From assembly GCA_021432605.1 (NCBI GenBank), contig MU271159.1:62001-126000 (forward strand): 64,000 nucleotides of DNA. Direction: 5' to 3'. Source of the stretch: Coniochaeta sp. PMI_546 (lineage: Eukaryota; Ascomycota; Sordariomycetes; Coniochaetales; Coniochaetaceae). The notes under the pieces are model-generated. The model did no database searches and was not told the DNA's origin. It saw only the letters and a list, made by a program, of their open reading frames with translations. This document shows, piece by piece, positions 13,295 through 23,152 of the stretch; the first letter of the stretch is position 1; every line of letters starts with the position of its first letter. A program made the translations under genes and the position numbers.

Positions 13295-14077
13295 TATAAC
13301 GATCTAAGATAAAGTCTAAGATTAGAAGGTAAGTCATTTAAGGTAAGTAAGTTAAGGTATAACAAGTAATCTTTACTTTAATATCGTTAAGATAAGTATC
13401 TTATTCAAATAATAACCTTAATTAAATACTTAGATTGATTATTAGGTAATTAAAAACTACTTATAATAAAGTTTAGAAAAACTCCTTTTTATATATTAAT
13501 AGAGACTATAGTAATAACTATAATAAATAGCTATTCAAAATATTAATAATAACTATAATAAATAACTATTATATCTATCGGTTACGTAACCCCGGGTCCC
13601 TTATCTATATAATTGTTATAGACTTACGGTTATAAAGGGAACCCCGCTAGTCGATAAGGAATAGATATATAAGGCGTATCGTACTATATAAGCTAGGTAC
13701 CCGGGTTACGTAACTAATATTTAGGATACGCTCGTAATAGCCGTATTATAATATAAAGGATACGGGTATATTACCCGTATTATTATATTCGCTTAAGTAT
13801 ATAAAAAGGAGTCCTTTTAAACTCCGTTATAATTAGTTTTTAATTACCTAGTAATCAATTTAAGTATTTAATTAAAATTATTATTTGAATAAGATATTTA
13901 TCTTAACGATACCAAAGTAAAGATTACTTGTTATACCTTAACTTACTTACCTTAAGTAATAGAACCTACCTTCTAATCTTAAACCTAGTTTTAGATCGTT
14001 ATAATAATACGATAAGCCTCGCTTATATATTCCTTATTTATTAACGGGGTTCTTTCCGTAACCGTAGGTTTATAATA
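13295..14077 (-). repeat. 5' LTR of E2, split by a solo LTR
   Basis: The LTR occupies 13295-13613 and 14009-14077. The two arms join at the duplicated target ATAAT (13609-13613 and 14004-14008). It ends GGTTTATAATA at 14077. Confidence 0.85.
13614..14003 (+). repeat. Solo LTR (subfamily B) nested in the E2 5' LTR
   Basis: A 390-bp LTR starting TGTTATAGAC and ending GATCGTTATA, flanked by ATAAT on both sides. Its variable block has the GATACGGGTATATTACCCGTAT palindrome typical of subfamily B, as in E3 at 39.5 kb. No internal region remains, as expected after LTR-LTR recombination. This is the third layer of nesting at this site: E1, then E2, then this LTR. Confidence 0.85.
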
Positions 14078-14252
14078 GTTACGGGAAAAATCACCTTCCG
14101 ATATTTAATAAGTTTTAAGGTTACGAACTTCGTAAGAGGAATAAGTAAGTATTTCGACGGCTTAAAAGAAAACGGTTACTTAAAGAACGTTTTTACGAAC
14201 GGTAAAAGATTCGGAAGATTTCTTATATTTTTATATACCGCGGTTAGATATA
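14078..14252 (+). mobile_element. E1 internal segment between E2 and the LINE-like insertion
   Basis: Sequence homologous to the 3' internal part of the family (compare the rc of about 7550-7710), continuing E1 after E2. It ends at the first copy of a 17-bp repeat (14236-14252) that flanks the next insertion. Confidence 0.7.
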
Positions 14253-16802
14253 TATTATTATTATTATTACTAGTAAGCGGTAACTAAAACTATATTATAT
14301 ATCTTTATTCGTTCCAAAAAGAAACCGTATTCTAAACGAAACCGTTTCGAATCGGATAAAAACTTCCGGCGTTTACCCGAATCTAATTACTTATTATCGA
14401 ATACCTAATTTAAAATCTTCCCCTAATTTGTAATAAATAAAGAATTAAATCTTTCGGCCTCGCTTTACCCTTAGTCCGGTTATTTCCCGGGGGCGTTTAA
14501 CCGTTTCCGTTCCGACGTCGTCTTTATCTCGTCCCGTTTATACGTAATAATCTTTTTTATTTCGTATCTTTTATTTTCTTTCGTATCGTCGTCGTTTTGT
14601 TTTCCTAACGTTTCGTTATTTTCTTTTCCGTCGGGTCGACTTTTAATCGGTATCGACCCGTATTCGCCTAATCCTTAAAAGATATATATTAGCCGGTATT
14701 TATCGTACCGGTTTCGTACCGATTTCCTTTTTTCGTTCCGGTTTTATACCGGTTTTTTTCGGTCGTTTTAATTTCGTACCGATTTTTTACTTTCGTATTT
14801 TCTTCGTATTCTTTTCGCGTTAAAAAACGTATTAGATCGTATTAAAATACGTACTTTCTCCGGGCGGTTTATATTTACTTAATTATTAAACCTAAACCTT
14901 CGTAATTCTTTCTTTCTTTTCTTTTCCGTTAACTAATTTTATTCGTACGTATACTTTCTTTTCTTTACGTTTTTATATAATTCTAAACTTTACGTACGTT
15001 TATAAGTTAAATATTTATATTTTCTTAATCCCGCGTTTTAATTTAATATATAATTTACCTACTTTTTTATACGTTTTTGTTATATAATTTTTAAAGTTAC
15101 GTTATATAATTTCGGTTTATAATTTTAGTTTGTTTTCGCCCGGATTTCCAATTAAATCGTAAGCCGGCTTTACCGTTTATTTTACTTATACCTTCCATCT
15201 TAGTTTTTACCGGGACTTATTAAAACCATCCCGACTTCGTCTTAATTACTTATTAACCTCTTTTTCTTTATAAATCTCCGTTCTTATATCTTTATCGATT
15301 TGATTTTATTAGAAATCGTATTTATTTCGTTAAAAAATTATACTTTTTTAAACTAAATTCTATTAATATATTTACCTTACGTTATCGTTTTAATATCGTA
15401 TTAATTTCTTATCCGTTAGTATTTCCCGTTTCGGATTCGTTCCGACGCCCCGGCGGTTTTTACTTATTTTATATTAAGGTTATTATTAAATATATTTAAG
15501 ATTTTAATAAGTCGATCTATCTTTTACGTAACCTCGTTTAACCTTATCCTAACTTATTCTAATTTCGGTTTCGATTCGTTACGACCGTTATACGTCCGTT
15601 AAAGTTAAAAATTCGGCCGTTATATATAATACCGTAAGTTTTTCTTTTGTTTTATTTCGTTCCGATTTTTATTAATTCTCGTAATTCTTTACCGATATAC
15701 GTTTGTTTATTATCGTATAAATAATCTTCTTAAACTATTTAAACGTTCCGAATAATTTATAAGTATATTTATCCGATTTCGCCGTATTTCTTTCCGATTT
15801 CGGGTTAATTTAGTTAAAAGCTAAAAATACTTTCCTTATTATATATACGGATATCGTTCGTTCCGATAAGATAAATCGTAATTCCGTTACCGGTTCGTCT
15901 TCCTTTCCTAATCGTAATTTTATCGTTCCGATCTCGTTTCCCGTTCCGGTTATAAACGATTTTACCGCTTTTCGTAACGATATCGTTTTATTTCGTAACG
16001 TTATCGATACGAATATTACGTAGATTATTATTATTCGTACCGGTTTCGTCTGGTTTCGTAAAATTATCGATACGAATATTATATAAATTACCGTTATTCG
16101 TACCGACTTTATTAAATTTCGTATCGAATTCGATTATTACGTCATTTATATTAATAAATTTCGTACCGTTATCGGGTTTATTCGTACCGATACCGAAATA
16201 ATTCGTATTTAGTTCGATATTTTAGTAAGTCGATTATATCCCGTTTTTATCGTCCCGACCTCGTTCCGGCCGTTAATTCCCGTTAACGTAACGATTTCGT
16301 TCGTTTAAAAACGATTTTCGGTATTATTCGTATCGGTATCGATCGTCTATCGAAAGATATCGTAACGGTTTTTACTAATATCGTTACGAAAAAACCTACC
16401 TTTAAAAAGACGAAGTAATTTCGTATAATAATGGGATTAGGTTCGTTCTAATATCGGTTTTTTTTTCGGTTAGATTTCTTTACGATTTTATAAATCTTTA
16501 ATAAAAACGGTTAACCGTATCGTTATCTTTTCCTTCTCGTTTCGATTTTATATTTTCTTCGTATCGTTTATCTTCCTTTATCTTTACGGCTTCGGTCTTA
16601 TACCTTTTTCTATTAGGATTAGGATAAACCTAGGTCGTATTCGTATTATCTTCGTTATAATATCCCGTAGTATCCGTCTATTTTCGATCTATCGCTTTTA
16701 TATTTTTGTTTTCCTATCTTCTTCCTTTTCGCGTTTCCGTCGGCTTCTTTCGGCCTAAATCTCTAATAACCTTTTAACAAAGTCGTAATATTAGATCCTT
16801 TT
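14253..16802 (-). mobile_element. LINE-like retroposon insertion in E1 (2.55 kb)
   Basis: The segment interrupts E1 between two identical 17-bp copies of its target (TACCGCGGTTAGATATA at 14236-14252 and 16803-16819). On the minus strand it ends in a TAA-repeat tail (plus strand TATTATTATTATT at its left edge). A long target duplication with a simple-repeat 3' tail is typical of target-primed reverse transcription, so I infer a 5'-truncated minus-strand LINE, or a non-autonomous relative. It is RIP-mutated and I cannot read reverse transcriptase motifs. The heptamer CGTACCG recurs at least seven times (about 14703-14790 and 16037-16195). The LINE class is an inference; the insertion and its duplication are seen directly. 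Confidence 0.6.
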
Positions 16803-16928
16803 TACCGCGGTTAGATATAATAACGATAAAGAAAGAGAAACCTTTAGATATAACTTATATAAGCTATTAATATTACTTATAAAGAGTATTAGGTTTTAAA
16901 GATAACGGTTAAAGGAAAAAGGGGATAA

Positions 16929-17518
16929 TATTATAAAACCTACGGTTACGGAAAGGTACCCCGTTAATAAATAAAGAATATATAAGCGAGGCTTATCGTA
17001 TTATATAGATAAGGGACCTTAGGTTACGTAACCGATAAGCGTAATAAGCGTAATAGTTATCTATTATAATTATTATTATTATTTCGAATAGTTATCTATT
17101 ATAACTATTATTACGTTTATTTAAGTATATAAGAAAGCTTTATAATACCGTGTTAATAGTCTTATTATTAAACTATATTATTATACGAAGAAGAAAAAAA
17201 GGTAAAGGGGTAGGTAGCTAGCGAACCGGCGGCGACATTTAACTGATGTAATAGAACTATTAGTCCGTATTAGTCCTAACGCCTTAGGTTATATTATCCT
17301 TTAGCTAATACCGTAATAAAAAGAGTCTTTTTAGACTTTATTACAAGTAGTTCTTAATCACCTTAGTGATTAATCTAAGTATTTGATTAAGGCTATTATT
17401 TAAATAAGATATTTATTTTAACGATATTAAAGTAAAGATTACTTATTATACCTTAACTTACTTACCTTAAGTAATAAAACTTACCTTCTAATCTTAGACC
17501 TTATCTTAGATTGTTATA
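16929..17518 (+). repeat. 3' LTR of E1, interrupted by a 182-bp insert
   Basis: It starts TATTATAAAACC directly after the polypurine tract and ends GATTGTTATA, followed by the target repeat AAGAC. The LTR is continuous apart from 17138-17319. Confidence 0.85.
17138..17319. mobile_element. 182-bp insert in the E1 3' LTR, unclassified
   Basis: The LTR sequence TATATAAGAAAG|AGTC is split here, with AAAG on both sides (17134-17137 and 17320-17323), which looks like a 4-bp target duplication. The insert is less RIP-depleted than its host (GAACCGGCGGCGACATTT at about 17222-17239). It contains a direct repeat TAATACCGT close to each end. On the minus strand GGTTCGCTAGC loosely resembles a tRNA B box, with a T-run beyond it, so a small SINE is possible. 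I cannot classify it. Confidence 0.35.
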
Positions 17519-17523
17519 AAGAC

Positions 17524-17955
17524 GAAAAGGGAAATATAAAGTAATCTATTATAAATCGTTCTAACTTTAATCTACTCCTTACTTATAAGATACCTTAGCT
17601 TTATTACGTTTGTATAACGGTAACGGTTTATTTAATAAGGGATAAAGTCGATAATAACTCTTATAATATAAACTTAGATACCCTTTTCTTTTTTAAGATC
17701 GGTTTCTTTTTTACGAATGAATTCGACTTAGATAATCTAGTATTATTTAATTCAGTCTTAATATATATATTTATACTATTATTCTAAAACGGTTTATAAA
17801 ACTAGGTATCTCGTAATCCTTAAGCCTATTTAGGAAGTTAGTTTCCGTTATTCTAATAAGGGTACCGTAGAATATATTAATTAAACGTTTTTAGTAAAAC
17901 GGTCTTTAGCTTATTCTTAGACTTTATCTACGCCCCTTAGATAGTTTTACTAATT
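17524..17955. other. RIP-affected flank right of E1
   Basis: TA-rich sequence of the same mutated character as the elements, but without similarity to the LTR family. Composition returns to normal within a few tens of bases around 17950. No gene is readable. Confidence 0.4.
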
Positions 17956-19770
17956 ATTTATTATCACTTTGAGATGTATAGTGCCGGAAAGATAACACTG
18001 TTACAGGCGCTACGATTGTGTCTAAGATAAAGAGGTATAAAGACCCGAGGCGAACGAGGAAGAACGCCGGTTTTGAGGGGATAATGTCCGGACGACGTCC
18101 AAATGACGTCCGGATGATTGGATGAGGATTGGGAAATGTTGACGCGCCGCTGTGATGCTTGTAACCCTGGCATTTGTAAGCCGATCCATCAGACAAGCGA
18201 TTCGGACCGGTAGCTTAGGTGATTGTCCATGAAGGACATTAGACATGATCGCGGCAGTAAATAGATTGAGAGAAACACAAAGGGAACCGATCAATTAACT
18301 AAACACTATTCATCTTTGCTCAGTCCTTGTGGTCATCCTTGCCTCGCCCTGTTCACCTCTCTCCTGCTCCTAGCCATCTCTGCCCGCGTCACAATACGAA
18401 ATGACTTCTTCTACTTGTTCCCATGCCATCTGCCAAGCGCCTACATGATCCTGCTTCCAATATACTTTGTACTCCCAGTACATGTCCGAAATTCCATCCA
18501 AAATTTAAAGGAACGCTCCACCCCGACCATATAAAAAAAACGACTGATTGTTGGAAAGCACCTCTCGCCAAGAACACGCCTAAGGGAAAGGGCCATCTTT
18601 TCAAGAAGCGCTCGCCTTTTTCTAAGCATCTCACCGTCCAAGTACCGGCGAAAATCGTCGAGGTAACAGCCATGGAGAGGGCCTAAGGTCTCGTCCGTAC
18701 GAACAGGGAGAAGCCTCGCGAAGCTGAGCAAGGCCAACAGTCTCAAGCTTGTTTGTTACATTATCTCCTTTTCCCGAAATCCTTGCAATGTCCGCCGGTA
18801 GAAAGCATTGCCTTCGGACGAAGTCGCCCAGTCGCAGATTGTAGCCTCGACAGTGTATAAGAACGCATAGCTACACAGGAATATAAGCATATCGTTCTCA
18901 GGCACCTGTAATAACGGCGCAAGGTGGTTTGGGCACTATGCTGTGTTAGAAGAGAGTATGAAGACGGGCATTTCATCCTTACATGCTAATGCGCATAAGA
19001 TTGACCGTTTCGTTTCGGAGAGTGTGAACAAGACGCGCCGGAAGTTTCTCCACGTCTGTCGAACCCCCCAACGTACTCCGAGAATCAACGTTACACCGTG
19101 ACGCCCAGGCGGGCTTGCAGCGTGAATTTTAAATACGTCTGACGGGGAAGTGCGACGATTACACCGCTTGGCAGGTTCTCCACCTACCAAGTGGCAATAT
19201 ATAAAGCCTGGGATACATGATGAACCGAGGTTTAAACGTGGCCGATTCAGAGGGGCTGACTGGCAATCTGGTTTGAAGATCGTGGACGAGAGATGAGCAA
19301 ACAAAACGAGCCTCATTCATGAGCACCAGCAATGTGCGTTCGGAACTGGTGGTACGAGATCTGGCATTAATAAATAGTGAAGGGAGACCAGTGACATCGT
19401 GCTGTGCGACTTTGGCATGTTCAAGGGCCCTTCCCACTTGCCTTGTCGTTTAGGATTGACGAGAAACTCCCGACGGGTCCTTCTGGCGGAGCCCCGAAAA
19501 TTGTGGTTGATGATCCTGTGGTTGACGAGGTCGATGACAGAGTTCTTCGCGTGATGTCGTTTGCTACGGAAGATGATATAAAGATGGCGTCACAACCAGA
19601 TAAGAAGTCGCCGATGGGCTGCACCTCCGCCATTATTTATTCGTGGGCTACCCCGTCAGGTTCCAGATATGTTCTGTCACAGTACATCAATTCGACTGCA
19701 ACTGTTAAGCCTACACGCACGTCATTTCAACAACTGCCTCCACGTTACCTCTTCACTCAGCTTTAAAAAC
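17956..19770. other. Normal-composition spacer without a recognisable gene
   Basis: Only short overlapping frames on both strands are present, the longest being the 120-codon frame at 19404-19766, which lacks an ATG at its start. None shows a domain, signal peptide or intron pattern that I recognise. The last few hundred bases must include the promoter and 5' leader of the Con-6 gene. Confidence 0.4.
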
Positions 19771-20058
19771 ATGGCCGATAATCTCCGCGAGCACCCTCCA
19801 CAGCGCGACATCGCCGGTGATGCCGCCCAAGAGAAGGCCAACCAGGCTCCAGAGGAGATCAGCAACCAGGCACGCGGCCACAAGGCCAATCTGAGCAACC
19901 CAAGTAAGTCGGCTCTTGCTACCAGCCGAGCACGATCAGGGGAAAACTTTTGCTAACTGGGGGTAAAAGGCACGAGCGAGGGGTCCAAGCAAAACTCGGA
20001 GCAGAAGCTGAAGGACCTAGGAGGAGATGGTGCATTTTACAGCAAGGATCAGAAGTAA
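19771..20058 (+). CDS. con-6: Conidiation protein 6 (Con-6) family protein
   Basis: A 73-residue protein from two exons, 19771-19903 and 19970-20058. The 66-bp intron has GTAAGT at its donor, a TGCTAAC branch site at 19951-19957 and an AAAG acceptor. Splicing joins NP-S-TSEGSK and gives a hydrophilic, Lys/Gln/Glu-rich protein. It carries the Con-6 signature: an A-R-G-x-K-A-x-x-x-N-P-x-x-S-E-x-x-K core at residues 34-51, then a short L-x-x-L-G-G tail. Con-6 proteins are small, probably disordered proteins that accumulate in conidia and are broken down on germination. Their biochemical role is unknown. The usual length is ~70-90 residues, so this copy looks whole. The ATG is the first in frame, just after CTTTAAAAAC. 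Neighbours do not suggest a cluster. Confidence 0.85.
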
Positions 20059-20385
20059 TTGAATGGCGGTGCTGCAGTGGTAGTCTGAGCTCGTTGTCCC
20101 AGGTGTTTATCTAGTGTGTGATCTTTCGCACTCGTTCCGGTCTGGTCTTGCCCAAGACTGGCAACAATGTACACACAACCATTCAACGCAGAGCAATATA
20201 CGCTCATTACCTGAACGCAGAGAGAGTTCTCTATCTTCACCATCGAATTTCTTTCTCGCTTGACCGCACAAGGGCACCACCGCTTGTCAGAAAGAGCAAC
20301 GCCATTGATATGACAGCAAAGGTCTTCCTGAACGAACTGTAGCACTTCGCGACCTCGCCAAATCTGACACTTTCTCCAGAACGGA
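20059..20385. other. Con-6 3' flank
   Basis: Spacer between the Con-6 stop and the transporter remnant. A short frame leading into the transporter (from ~20310) could be more of its cytoplasmic loop but has a stop and no clear motif. Confidence 0.35.
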
Positions 20386-20975
20386 GCGCGTTGCGACGCC
20401 CCGTTTGGTGTCGACAAATTCCAGGATACATTTTACTGGACGAGTTGGTCGAGGGAGGTTAATCATTGCGGGTACCTGTGCCTTCTTCTCGACACTGGCC
20501 GGGAATATCATCGCGAGCTATTATTTGGGTACCATGCGACAATGCTGGTATCACTAACACGACGACGCAGTTGGAAATCGTGATTCTTAGCCCCCTTACT
20601 TTCTAATCCCTCGGGTGTAACGTTGCTAATTGTGTAAAGAACATCATCCTAACTGCGTGGTGTCTGATCATATTAGTAATCGGGACATTATACACGGACA
20701 AGATCGGTGTCAAAGCCACAGCTCTGGCCAGCACGGCCGTCATGACAGTGGCTAACTTCCTTGTCGGCGCTCTGAGGGACCTGTACGGCACCTCCAACTA
20801 TACCCCTGGCGTGTACGCGACGGTCGCCATGATCTTCATCTTCATGGGCGCCTACAGCTTCGGCTGGACGCCGCTTCTGTATCTGGTGCCGGCCGAGGTA
20901 CTGAACTACCGTATCCGGGCCAACGGCATGAGCTTTGTGCTCGCATCCACGCTCCAGAGGCGCGAGTTGGGGTAG
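20386..20975 (+). pseudogene. MFS sugar transporter (lactose-permease-like), truncated and frameshifted
   Basis: The remnant covers roughly the second half of a fungal hexose/lactose permease. It shows GNIIASYYLGTM, then after a frameshift at about 20536-20538 DNAGITNTTTQLEI, a 60-bp intron (20580-20639, GT..AAG with TGCTAAT branch), and then transmembrane segments NIILTAWCLIILVIGTLYTD and ASTAVMTVANFLVGAL. The diagnostic FMGAYSFGWTPLLYLVPAE / VLNYRIRANGMS follows. The PAE-x-x-x-x-R-x-R-x-x-G pattern is the sugar transporter signature after TM10. The frame then ends (TAG 20973-20975), lacking the last helices. N-terminal helices 1-6 are also absent. Two bases appear to be missing where relatives have 'TM-L-DNAG'. 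Not functional. Confidence 0.75.
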
Positions 20976-21398
20976 AGACAGGTGATATAGTCCCGGACGA
21001 AGGCACAATTCTAGACTTGGAACCGGTATCTGGGGTTTAATCCCATTAAGGAGAGCCAGTACGAACAGTCGGACCGGATATGCCTGCTTTACCGCGCGAT
21101 GATGTCCCGACCTCTGTTCGAGTGCCGAGTATCATAGCTTGACATATCGATCATGAATCACCATCAAACATCAACACCAGCCATCAAATGTCAACAACCC
21201 CCTCCAGCACACCCAACATCCACTCCGTAGCAGCCACAATGATGTGTTTCAACTCCTGAGCAATCGCGAGGATGACGAAGACGATATTCAGATTGCCAAG
21301 ATGAATTGAACAGACGAGGTTCGTCGCCTTTGCGAAGTTGTTGGACATGATCTAGAACCGTACTATCGCGATCAGGGAGAACTAACAACAGCTATGAT
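20976..21398. other. Spacer without a recognisable gene
   Basis: Contains a short imperfect repetition (CAACACCAG-CATCAAA type) around 21165-21200. The small frames show no family resemblance. The 3' end of the minus-strand gene that follows would lie here. Confidence 0.35.
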
Positions 21399-22094
21399 CT
21401 ATATGGTTTCTCCTTCCCTGAAAGGTCGATATTTAGGCTCCTTACGAGGGAAGATCTCGTGCAGGCGGTAAGCAAAGACAAAGTTCGTCGCTTCGTCAAT
21501 TATCTCCGCATTCGCGAGCTCGGTTTGTGTTCTCCCCTTTGCTCCTGCTTCCAAGGTCACGACTTGCACTTGTCCAAACCCAGTGGCTGAACCGCTAGCA
21601 TCTTTGTGAGACGCTTCGCTGCGTTTCTTCTGTGCGCTTTCCACGACACGGAGCCCCGTAATCATATATACTCGACGCAGGAAACCACAACGCTTCCGAA
21701 TAATGGCTTTGTTGAGGTAACGATCAATAGAAGCCTGTACATATTCTTTGGATGGGGCGATGAGTATGCTATCAACTCTGGTGAACTTCCAGTGCTCGAC
21801 TACCTGCGTCTTGTTTGCAGCGTCAAGACTTCCCATGAGCCCAACCGACGTCGTGAAGTCTGCCACCTTGCTCCAGAGTCCAAATTTTGACATTAAATTA
21901 TTCGAGTCATCCCGATAAACGTTGCGAATCGTGCTCTCTTCTCTGATCGTACGCGAATCTTCGTCCGGTGCCTCCGGTAGTATAATGGTGGCAGGATCAT
22001 ATGGGTCAGCAAGAAGGTGGCCAAGTCGAAGAGATCCGTCCCGCTGGAACTCGGTTGACCTTGTGAAGACCCATGGTTTCTTTCTCCGGTTCAT
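21399..22094 (-). CDS. Intact fungal cytosolic protein of unknown function, possibly gasdermin-like
   Basis: A 231-codon uninterrupted frame without introns. The N-terminus (KPWVFTRSTEFQRDGSLRLG, then HLLADPYDP) and the mid/late motifs (W-K-F-T-R-V-D; RVYMITGLRVVESA; TNFVFAYRLHEIF) are those of a family of ~230-320-residue ascomycete proteins that I recognise but cannot name with certainty. There is no signal peptide or transmembrane helix. The alternation of short beta strands around 'V-Y-M-I-T-G-L-R-V' recalls fungal gasdermin-fold (RCD-1/HET-Q1) proteins, pore-formers in allorecognition. That link is a guess from memory. The usual family C-terminus is a little longer (after G-E-T), so the last residues may be lost or in a further exon. 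It is the only long intact frame in a region of wrecks. Confidence 0.55.
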   Translation of the reverse strand: MNRRKKPWVFTRSTEFQRDGSLRLGHLLADPYDPATIILPEAPDEDSRTIREESTIRNVYRDDSNNLMSKFGLWSKVADFTTSVGLMGSLDAANKTQVVEHWKFTRVDSILIAPSKEYVQASIDRYLNKAIIRKRCGFLRRVYMITGLRVVESAQKKRSEASHKDASGSATGFGQVQVVTLEAGAKGRTQTELANAEIIDEATNFVFAYRLHEIFPRKEPKYRPFREGETI

Positions 22095-22411
22095 ATTTGA
22101 TATGGTTGTTATCTAGTTTAGTTTGGGTGCTGAGGCTGGAGTGTTTGGTTTGATGAAACCGGTGTCAAGCTGGTGTTGCAATAAATGGCAACAGCTGACT
22201 TCCGTTGTCGTCCGGATGGGCTGTTCCATTATAGATGGGTGAAACGCTGGATATCCGGGTATAAGGCTCCTTGATAGGCTGGCTGCTCGGGAGCGAATTG
22301 TGACCAGTTTTGTGCGATTGCCAATAATTGGCCGCCACGAATGCAGGCCAGCTGGCATGCGCCTAGAATGAATGTTAGGGTTCTTCCGTGCCCTTTCGTC
22401 CCTGGTTCTCT

Positions 22412-22555
22412 TCAAGGCAAGACCCCGTCTGAGTGAGCGGCCAACACAGGCGCCACTGCATCAATAATTTCGGCGCATTTTCGGAATGCATCGATAGTGC
22501 TAGGCACCAGCCCCTGAAGTTTTTCAACAAGTGTTTGTAAACCGCTTGAGGCCAT
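22412..22555 (-). CDS. Short hypothetical frame, possible first exon
   Basis: 47 codons starting MASSGLQTLVEKLQGLVPST and continuing as an amphipathic helix-like, Ala/Val-rich stretch (FRKCAEIIDAVAPVLAAHSD). Codon use looks coding. It ends just upstream of the 231-codon gene on the same strand, so it could be an upstream exon or a separate truncated gene. No family is recognised. Confidence 0.3.
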   Translation of the reverse strand: MASSGLQTLVEKLQGLVPSTIDAFRKCAEIIDAVAPVLAAHSDGVLP

Positions 22556-22903
22556 CCTCAATTTGATGTAGACTAGGCAATGGTCTGTATGTTAGACCCT
22601 GTAGCAGTCGAATGCCGATGCTTCAAAGCCTTATCGGTGCTCAGCGGTATTTACTTGAACAAACATCAGGTAACGTACATGATTGCGAGTGACCCAGACA
22701 AGCTATTGACAACATTCGGCTGGCCACAAACCTATCGCCACAGGCACGCAGGGTAAGGTCGGATACAGCGACGAATATATTCTCGCACATGCGAAGCCTA
22801 TCGCTACATGCACGCAGGACACGGCTGGGTCAGCAAAACAGGGCTTACGAAGTCATAGTCATCCTTTTCATGTGTGATCAGCTTGAAGATCTTTTTTATT
22901 CCC
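22556..22903. other. Spacer with a 66-bp-spaced direct repeat
   Basis: Two imperfect 22-bp copies of CCTATCGCCACAGGCACGCA (22731-22752 and 22797-22818) lie 66 bp apart, a multiple of three. No clear gene; minus-strand frames between the neighbouring hypothetical frames could be exons, but I cannot connect them. Confidence 0.3.
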
Positions 22904-23152
22904 TCAGGGCTCAGCGGCGGTTTTCCATCCCTGACCATTTATCTGTTTGAAGATAAAGCCGACCATAAAAGCAGCGATAGCAGGGAGTAATCCCGCATCT
23001 CGATTGAATGGCTGCGAGAAGAGGTTGAATTGCTCAGCATTGTCGATCACCTGTGACATGGGACGAATCAGAATAAGCGGTGGTCGGTCTACCGAGTTAC
23101 TCAACGCTATGATGGTGTGCATCCGGAAAGGCGGATAACTAGTTGCCGCCAA
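22904..23152 (-). CDS. Hypothetical protein with one hydrophobic segment
   Basis: An 82-codon frame starting MAATSYPPFRMHTIIALSNS. It contains P-P-L-I-L-I-R-P-M-S-Q and a possible membrane helix (GLLPAIAAFMVGFIF) near residues 54-68. No family is recognised. It could be a first exon of a longer minus-strand gene running towards 22412. Support is modest. Confidence 0.3.
   Translation of the reverse strand: MAATSYPPFRMHTIIALSNSVDRPPLILIRPMSQVIDNAEQFNLFSQPFNRDAGLLPAIAAFMVGFIFKQINGQGWKTAAEP

Larger units (their letters stand above)
7043..14077 (-). mobile_element. Ty3/Gypsy chromovirus fossil E2 (subfamily D), reverse orientation inside E1
   Basis: A minus-strand copy of the same family with both LTRs (3' LTR 7043-7435; 5' LTR 13295-14077, itself split by a solo LTR). 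The internal region is the inverted homologue of E1, with integrase around 8700-9200, reverse transcriptase around 10280-10730 and gag towards 13200. A polypurine tract (rc of TTATCCCCC...) abuts the 3' LTR. The bases flanking the two ends differ (CTATT left, GTTAC right), unlike the matching repeats of the other full copies here. The element is heavily RIP-mutated and broken throughout. It is younger than E1, which it interrupts. Confidence 0.8.
1896..17518 (+). mobile_element. Ty3/Gypsy chromovirus fossil E1 (subfamily D), broken, carrying nested insertions
   Basis: A plus-strand LTR element bounded by the 5-bp target repeat AAGAC (1891-1895 and 17519-17523). The 5' LTR is 1896-2299 and the 3' LTR 16929-17518. 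The internal region is gag-like (from ~2450), reverse transcriptase (around 4850-5300, with a Y-L-D-N box), RNase H, integrase (about 6440-7000), and a purine-rich tract (AAAGGAAAAAGGGG) directly before the 3' LTR. It is interrupted by element E2 (7043-14077), a LINE-like insertion (14253-16802) and a 182-bp insert in the 3' LTR (17138-17319). It is saturated with RIP transitions and is not functional, with very many breaks. It is the oldest LTR element of this block because it hosts the others. The two LTRs share the unusual 'TAAAACC' start, which supports their being one element. Confidence 0.85.

Noticed and set aside
17222-17239. tRNA gene or B-box promoter in the 182-bp insert
   Set aside because: No cloverleaf or A box could be found; kept only as a weak hint of a SINE.
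18316-18746. Overlapping short frames on both strands, one with a hydrophobic start
   Set aside because: No consistent frame, intron or family pattern; mutual overlap on both strands suggests chance.
19404-19766. 120-codon frame ahead of the Con-6 gene
   Set aside because: It lacks an ATG at its start, shows no motif, and overlaps the likely Con-6 promoter.
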